From Takifugu bimaculatus (Eukaryota > Chordata > Actinopteri > Tetraodontiformes > Tetraodontidae), in assembly GCA_004026145.2 (NCBI GenBank), contig CP034986.1, positions 18,644,933-18,708,932 on the forward strand: a stretch of DNA of 64,000 bases, read 5' to 3'. Position 1 is the stretch's first letter. Each line of letters opens with the position of its first letter. The position numbers and the translations under genes were made by a program. The notes beneath the pieces are model-generated. The model did not search any database and was not told where the DNA came from. It saw only the letters and a program-made list of their open reading frames with translations. Positions 58,966 through 64,000 of the stretch are shown here, in pieces.

Positions 58966-59265
58966 TTAGGAGAAGCGACCTGTATTTTTTTCTCTATCCA
59001 CTATGTTCAAATCCATTAGCACTGGTGCTTGTAGCAACCACGGGCGGCGGTACCAATCTGCCTCACAGTTTCCTCTTAACTCCTCCATCGACACTCCCTC
59101 GGGAATACATTTGGGAACATGCTCGAAGGCCCAGCGGCTTGTCGGATCAGTAGGGTTGAAGCAAATGTTTGAACGTGGCCTTGAGCTCACACCTGACAAA
59201 ATGGAGACCCAAAATAAAAGGCAGAAAATGAAAACACATGATTCATTCAGTATATCCCAGCACAT
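58966..59265 (-). CDS. Unidentified 99-aa ORF with signal-peptide-like start
   Basis: It starts at ATG, with a hydrophobic stretch CVFIFCLLFWVSILSG after about 10 residues, then a part with SRWAFEHVPKCIPEG and NCEADWYRRPW, and four cysteines after the hydrophobic stretch. No family was recognised. It could be a chance frame or a remnant; the opposite strand is also open over the same bases, which weakens the case. Confidence 0.15.
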   Translation of the reverse strand: MCWDILNESCVFIFCLLFWVSILSGVSSRPRSNICFNPTDPTSRWAFEHVPKCIPEGVSMEELRGNCEADWYRRPWLLQAPVLMDLNIVDREKNTGRFS

Positions 59266-61822
59266 CAGGAAGCGTGGACAGTGGTTTCCAAACAGGAAAT
59301 GAACAGGAGGAGAAGACAGGTCTGTTTATCGGGCTCTGTTTATCAAGCATTGACAAACAGCAAAAAGGGGAAATGATGAAGATGAACCTACTTAGTCTAC
59401 CTCCTTAGAGGAGTGAGGACACAAGCTTACTCAGGTTTTAGGTTGCAAATTGTGAAAGAATACAAACCCAGAAATAGAATCTCAGTGTTTAACTATAATG
59501 TGAAGATAGAGTAACTCGAAATATATTTAAAACAGCAGAAACCAAAGCATTGCAGTGGTTGCTAAGGTACTTTCAGCTGTCTCTTCAAGAAGATTTGATG
59601 CTGATGCTTCATTTTTACTGCTTGAATAGTTTAAAATTAGATGTGATATAATTCCCACTGTCTTGTTAGTGTAATGTCAAACTCTCCACTAAGGATAGAG
59701 CATGTGAGTAAATAAAAGTAAATATAGTTTACAAAAATATAAACCTCTGGGTTTATTTAAAACTAGATGGTACTAAAAAAAAAAGAAACAAGAAATAAAG
59801 TCAGCACTTCAATTATTTTTGAGTTTTCAGATTCATCAAAGTCGTGAATGTAAACAGATAAAAGGAGAAATTAAGAAGATCTAATTTTAAAGTGGTAAAT
59901 AAAAGAAGGTATATCCAAATTGTTTTTATTTTTGGAGCAGTGGCGCCATCTGCTGTCGTGCCAGGCACATTTCAGGTCTGCCCGTCTTCAGACAGACACA
60001 AATATCTATGCAAATATTTAAATACCAATAAAACACTCCTTCACAAACTTCCCCCGTGTTTTCTCCCGGGTGGAACCTAAAAAAAGGTGCTCAGGACCTT
60101 TAAAAAGACTCTTGCCCAAACACTCAAACAGGAAAGAGGAAGAGAAGTGAGCTAAAACTTTATTATTTTTTGCAGGTGAGGGACATCTTCTATAATCCCA
60201 CCAACCACCTGCTCACCTTCCTGCACACAAAGCAACCAGCCACAAATGATAAAGTGTTCAAATCTGTCATCCTGGTCCTGATATTTACCTTTTACTTGTA
60301 CTTAGCTGGACAAGGATTAAATTAGCCACACAGTGATCAGAAGGTAGAGGCCGGCCCCACTTGAAACAGATTAACCCCAACTGTGGTGTAGCACGTCCTG
60401 TCAGCTGATGTGCAGGAAGCGGTTCCAGCTGGTCATCCAATGAAAATTTAACGTGCTGGCCTGTTATTTTGAGATGCACTGATAATGTCTCCAGCTATGA
60501 TATGTGTCCCATTGAGGGGGAGAACTATGCTGTAAAAACATGCTTCTAATTAAATCAGCAGTATTTATCAATGTGCAATGTCTCAAATATGGCTATTACT
60601 ATAAAGATGAAAAAATACAGTATTAAAGTGCAGCTAATGCATATCCACCAAGTCATCACAGTATGTTGTTTTCAAAATGTTCTTTTCTCACATTAGCGAT
60701 AGTTAAAACAAATGCGGATTTTGGACCTCACTGTAATGGCAATAGTGTCATCTGTAAATCTGGGCCTATTTTAATTTCTCTCTTCAAACATGTAAATACT
60801 TGAATGAAAAGAACATTACAACAATGTGTTAAAAGTCTTGACTTTTGATCCTGTACTATCCCTAAGATATCCCAACTCCTGCCTCTGTAACAGAAATAAT
60901 AAAATCTTCTGCTTTCCAGGGAGACCTGCATTTGCTTTATACCTTTGTTGAAGTTCAGGAAAAGTGCAAATCATGGTGCGGGTGCAGAAAAGAAGCATGC
61001 TGCTTTTACAGGAAGGAAACAGCTGCCTTGGTAAATAAGGTCAACGCGTGTTTGGTCCACGCAAGTGAGCATTAAGTTGTGTATCAAGTGATTTTAGATG
61101 GCAGGTGTGATATAAAATCATCAAAAAAAAAAAAAATCAAAAGCATGAACTTTGTTGCCATGATGCAGGAAAACATAAACATACATTTACAAGATCATTA
61201 ATAAAAAAAACATCTTGTCAGGCAGTGTCCACGTTCCCCTGACTCACTTGCTGTGTGGACAGGTGGGTTTATAAGTAACAGTGTGTGTTTGTCAGTGTGC
61301 TGGTTCATCAAGCTGCATGGTATAATTGACAAGTGTCCTGATTAACACTGCTGACAACTTGTTTGAACAGATACCACAAGATTTTCTCAGCAAATATAAT
61401 ATATACTATTAATATTGCTTGGTGACAGCTTAAAATTGCAAGTAGGGAGAATTGCTTCAATTCAGGCTGAGTGAAAGGGAGAGGAGTGCAGCAAAGGGAC
61501 ACAAGGAAGCTGCAGGAAGCCTCCTAATGGCCCAAATCTGACGGGGTTACACTTTGAAAACCTACATGCACAATGTTTGAGCTGTCTTTGGTTGCAAAAC
61601 AGTTTTCCTTTTCTTTAAAAATCTGGCCACATGTTCATTATGCAACATGATAAAGGTCAAAGTTCAAATTTTCAACACTTTTGACACAGCCGCATTCTTT
61701 TCTTTCTGAATAACTGCAAAGAAGTGTAGAATGTGTAGGAAATGTATGTGTCGCTTTATAAATCCATCCTAAAATGATGATGATAATGAAGAGGAGGGGG
61801 AGGAGGCGGAGGATGACAGAGT

Positions 61823-61910
61823 GGGCGGGGCCTCCGAGCAGTCCTTATTAGGCGGAGGTTCCTGCTCCATCGCTCAGAAACACCAGCAGCCTGTAGGTCT
61901 GCTCCAACAG
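61823..61910 (+). promoter_or_regulatory. Possible promoter and noncoding first exon: GC box, CArG box, splice donor
   Basis: GGGCGGGGCC (61823-61832) is an Sp1-type GC box and CCTTATTAGG (61843-61852) a perfect CArG box, CC(A/T)6GG, the SRF site. About 60 bp later CAACAG|GTGAGA (donor at 61911) fits the 5' splice consensus very well. No TATA box or ATG lies between. This would be exon 1 of a plus-strand gene extending right of the window; it is an inference from motif arrangement only. Confidence 0.35.
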
Positions 61911-62523
61911 GTGAGAATTGAATTAAACAACTTGATTTGCGTATACATTCATCTGTTTTACTGTGTAATAGAGTTTTAATACAGACCAGTGTTAAAAAGC
62001 ATTGAAACCGCTTATTAATTGTTGACAAATATCTGAGGTGCTTTATTTGACATTGAATATTTTGTCTCCCATTAGATCCACATGTAATACAACACTGCTA
62101 AGTCTGGTTTTGATCATCAGGTGTGAAATTATTGAGATTCACACACTCATAAAAAAAGAGAGAGCAGAAAATCTTGCAGGGTTCTGACAGCAGAAATGAA
62201 TTGACGGATGAAGTGTCTATTCTAAGCTTTTCATTTCTCTGTCGTCTTCACAAAATATCGCTGTCATTGGTGCTACTTGTTGTCTTACTGTGTCGTTTTG
62301 TTGGTAGTCAAACGGTGTTTTTGTATGCAATGTTCACATTCACTATGCTCTCATGTCAGATCTTTTCAAGTTATCACTGTAGTTGCCAGATCTATTGTAT
62401 GTATATTTTCTTGTTATTTTTGGAGTTTTTTCTCTTTCAGAAATCCCATTAACCCGTGCAATAGACATGTTGTTGTAGTTCTTCTTTAATGGTTGCTAGG
62501 AAGGGGGAAAAATACTCCAGTTA

Positions 62524-62524
<1 letters not shown>

Positions 62525-62601
<77 letters not shown>
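62525..62601. repeat. (GT)n microsatellite
   Basis: About 38 uninterrupted GT units, the longest pure dinucleotide run in the window. Confidence 0.97.
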
Positions 62602-62603
<2 letters not shown>

Positions 62604-62624
62604 GTAGTCTTACAGCAATGAAAG

Positions 62625-62700
62625 CAAAGTATCTTGTTGAAGGACACTGACTTGAAGACATTCAGGGTCCTGGGATTACATTACTTTATCCCATCACTCT
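62625..62700. mobile_element. SINE-like fragment
   Basis: AGTATCTTGTTGAAGGACAC and CAGGGTCCTGGGATTACA recall the part of teleost SINEs that reads AGTATCTTGCCCAAGGACAC and leads back to the tRNA-like head. It is short and diverged. Confidence 0.35.
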
Positions 62701-64000
62701 GTTTGAAATCGTGCTGTTGTATACCTGCTGATATTAAACACTTCGGTACAAATGTTACGCAGTTGTTAATATAACTGTGTATAATTCAACAACATGTGTG
62801 TTTTATTTAATTTTTTGCCACGTTACCTGACACAGTCACGCATTGCCTCCTCAAGCAGAGCTTATGTTTCTCTATGCTACCTTGGTTCCTTTTTCCTTGT
62901 TCCAGCATTTGTTCCACTATATCTTACAGAGCTAAACTCTTTGTGAATTCATAGGACCATCTTCCTTTGAATGTAATCTTTGAAGGGCTTCGGATGTAGT
63001 CAAAATTGCACATCCTCAACAACAATTCCTCAACGCTCGCCAGCTACGTTCCGCTGTTATGCTATGAAAGCTGTCATGTCAACCTCTTTAATTCATTCTC
63101 TGCGTGTGAGTGTCAGGTGAATTCTCTGCTAATAATTATTCGCAGGAAGCATGTGATTGCAAAAGCAGACAAAGTTTATTCTCTTGCAGCAAGGAGACAT
63201 GTCCCATGTGCTCAGGGGCACAGTCTGAGAGTTGACCACTGAGCGAAGGCTATGCTGAGGTTTTATCTTCATTCTATACCAGCACTCTCCCTTCCTCAGG
63301 AACTAGCAGATAATCTTGGATTTATCTCAACATTCTGGGACAATAGTCATTCGAGCAGTTCACAACATACATGTGTCTCTTCAGCTGTCTTACAGAACCT
63401 GTTATCTTCCAGTTAGCTTCAACCACTCCTGTTTGGCCCTTTGTTCATCATTCTGCAGAATTCTTTTACATGTCAAGATCATCAAATATTGTATCAAATA
63501 CTTCTTTATTAAAGAAAAGAGGTGGAAAGACTGAGATTTATATTACAAACTTCACTATCAGACACAGCTGCACATCTTCTATTCAGTCCATTATAAATAC
63601 AATGACCTAATAATCACAATTGCAGGTATGCATCAGAAAATTATCCGATGCTTGGCTACTAGTAATTGTCATGCATTCAAACCCAACTGGAATACTCAAA
63701 ACCATTTAAAAGCAGTTCATTCACCTCAGCACAACAGTTTAGCTGGTTCTGCCAAATTAAGAGAAATTGGATTTTGTTTGTTGCAGAATCCAGATGAGGA
63801 TTTCCTTTTGTGGATCCCTTAGTCCAGCTCTTAAAAACCAAGCCACCCAACCACACCATGCATTGATTCCTACATTAAGGTGAGTTACATGAGAGCAACA
63901 CACACAAAAAAAATTAAAGTCCTTTAAATTTATTGGCAAGAAACCCAACATTTTTTACTCCATATATATTGTTCTATGTTTTAATATCCTGCTCTTCTTG

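Larger units (their letters stand above)
55297..61800. other. Intergenic region with one MITE, otherwise nothing recognised
   Basis: AT-rich sequence. Apart from the hAT element at 56313-56739 and the weak ORF at 58966-59265, no coding exon, RNA gene or satellite stands out. Confidence 0.5.
61911..64000. other. No coding exon recognised to the window end
   Basis: If 61911 is a real donor this is the first intron of the next gene. It holds a GT microsatellite (62525-62601) and, at 62625-62700, a piece resembling a SINE tail (AGTATCTTGTTGAAGGACAC). Nothing else was identified. Confidence 0.4.

Noticed and set aside
1..64000. CRISPR arrays, bacterial operons, riboswitches or phage modules
   Set aside because: The window is vertebrate nuclear DNA with introns and eukaryotic repeats. 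No spaced direct repeats of CRISPR type exist; the tandem units here are 4.9-kb retroelements and simple satellites.

Overview
The window is a vertebrate, very probably percomorph teleost, nuclear fragment. Evidence: a multi-exon immunoglobulin-superfamily gene with GT-AG introns and coherent phases, TTAGGG-type telomeric repeats, many dinucleotide microsatellites, and remnants of typical fish LINEs, SINEs and hAT elements. The species cannot be named from the sequence.

Region 1 (1-25200): the 3' half of one plus-strand gene. Ten coding exons between 4776 and 22823 join in frame with no stop and give 470 residues: three V-type Ig domains, a linker plus transmembrane segment, and a short cytoplasmic tail ending LMDLEMD. 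This is the layout of PTGFRN (EWI-F/CD9P-1). The signal peptide and first Ig domains lie left of the window. The 11.6 kb intron at 10483-22087 holds a purine pentamer satellite, a decayed LINE, a SINE and a 390-bp polypyrimidine tract.

Region 2 (25200-39190): no gene recognised. It contains dispersed-repeat fragments, microsatellites and several perfect short hairpins.

Region 3 (39195-55296), the highlight: a 16-kb array of degenerate TTAGGG repeats carrying three almost identical head-to-tail copies (about 4.6 kb each, minus strand) of a Penelope-like retroelement. ORF1 (476 aa) ends in an SGNH/GDSL-hydrolase-like domain. ORF2 has the Penelope reverse transcriptase (YLDD) and a C-terminal GIY-YIG nuclease. 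ORF2 overlaps ORF1 in the -1 frame, shows no upstream ATG, and the overlap contains the heptamer T_TTT_TTA, so a -1 frameshift giving a 1252-aa fusion is likely. The sense-strand 3' end runs into CCCTAA repeats, the polarity expected if a TTAGGG 3' end primed reverse transcription. Copy 1 is intact. Copies 2 and 3 share one nonsense codon just before the catalytic motif, and copy 3 has three further lesions, so the array grew by segmental duplication of 4.95/4.93-kb units. A minimal 3' stub of the same family lies at 39538-39576.

Region 4 (55297-64000): unique intergenic sequence with a complete hAT MITE (8-bp target duplication) and, near 61823-61911, a possible promoter and first noncoding exon (GC box, perfect CArG box, strong splice donor) of another plus-strand gene.
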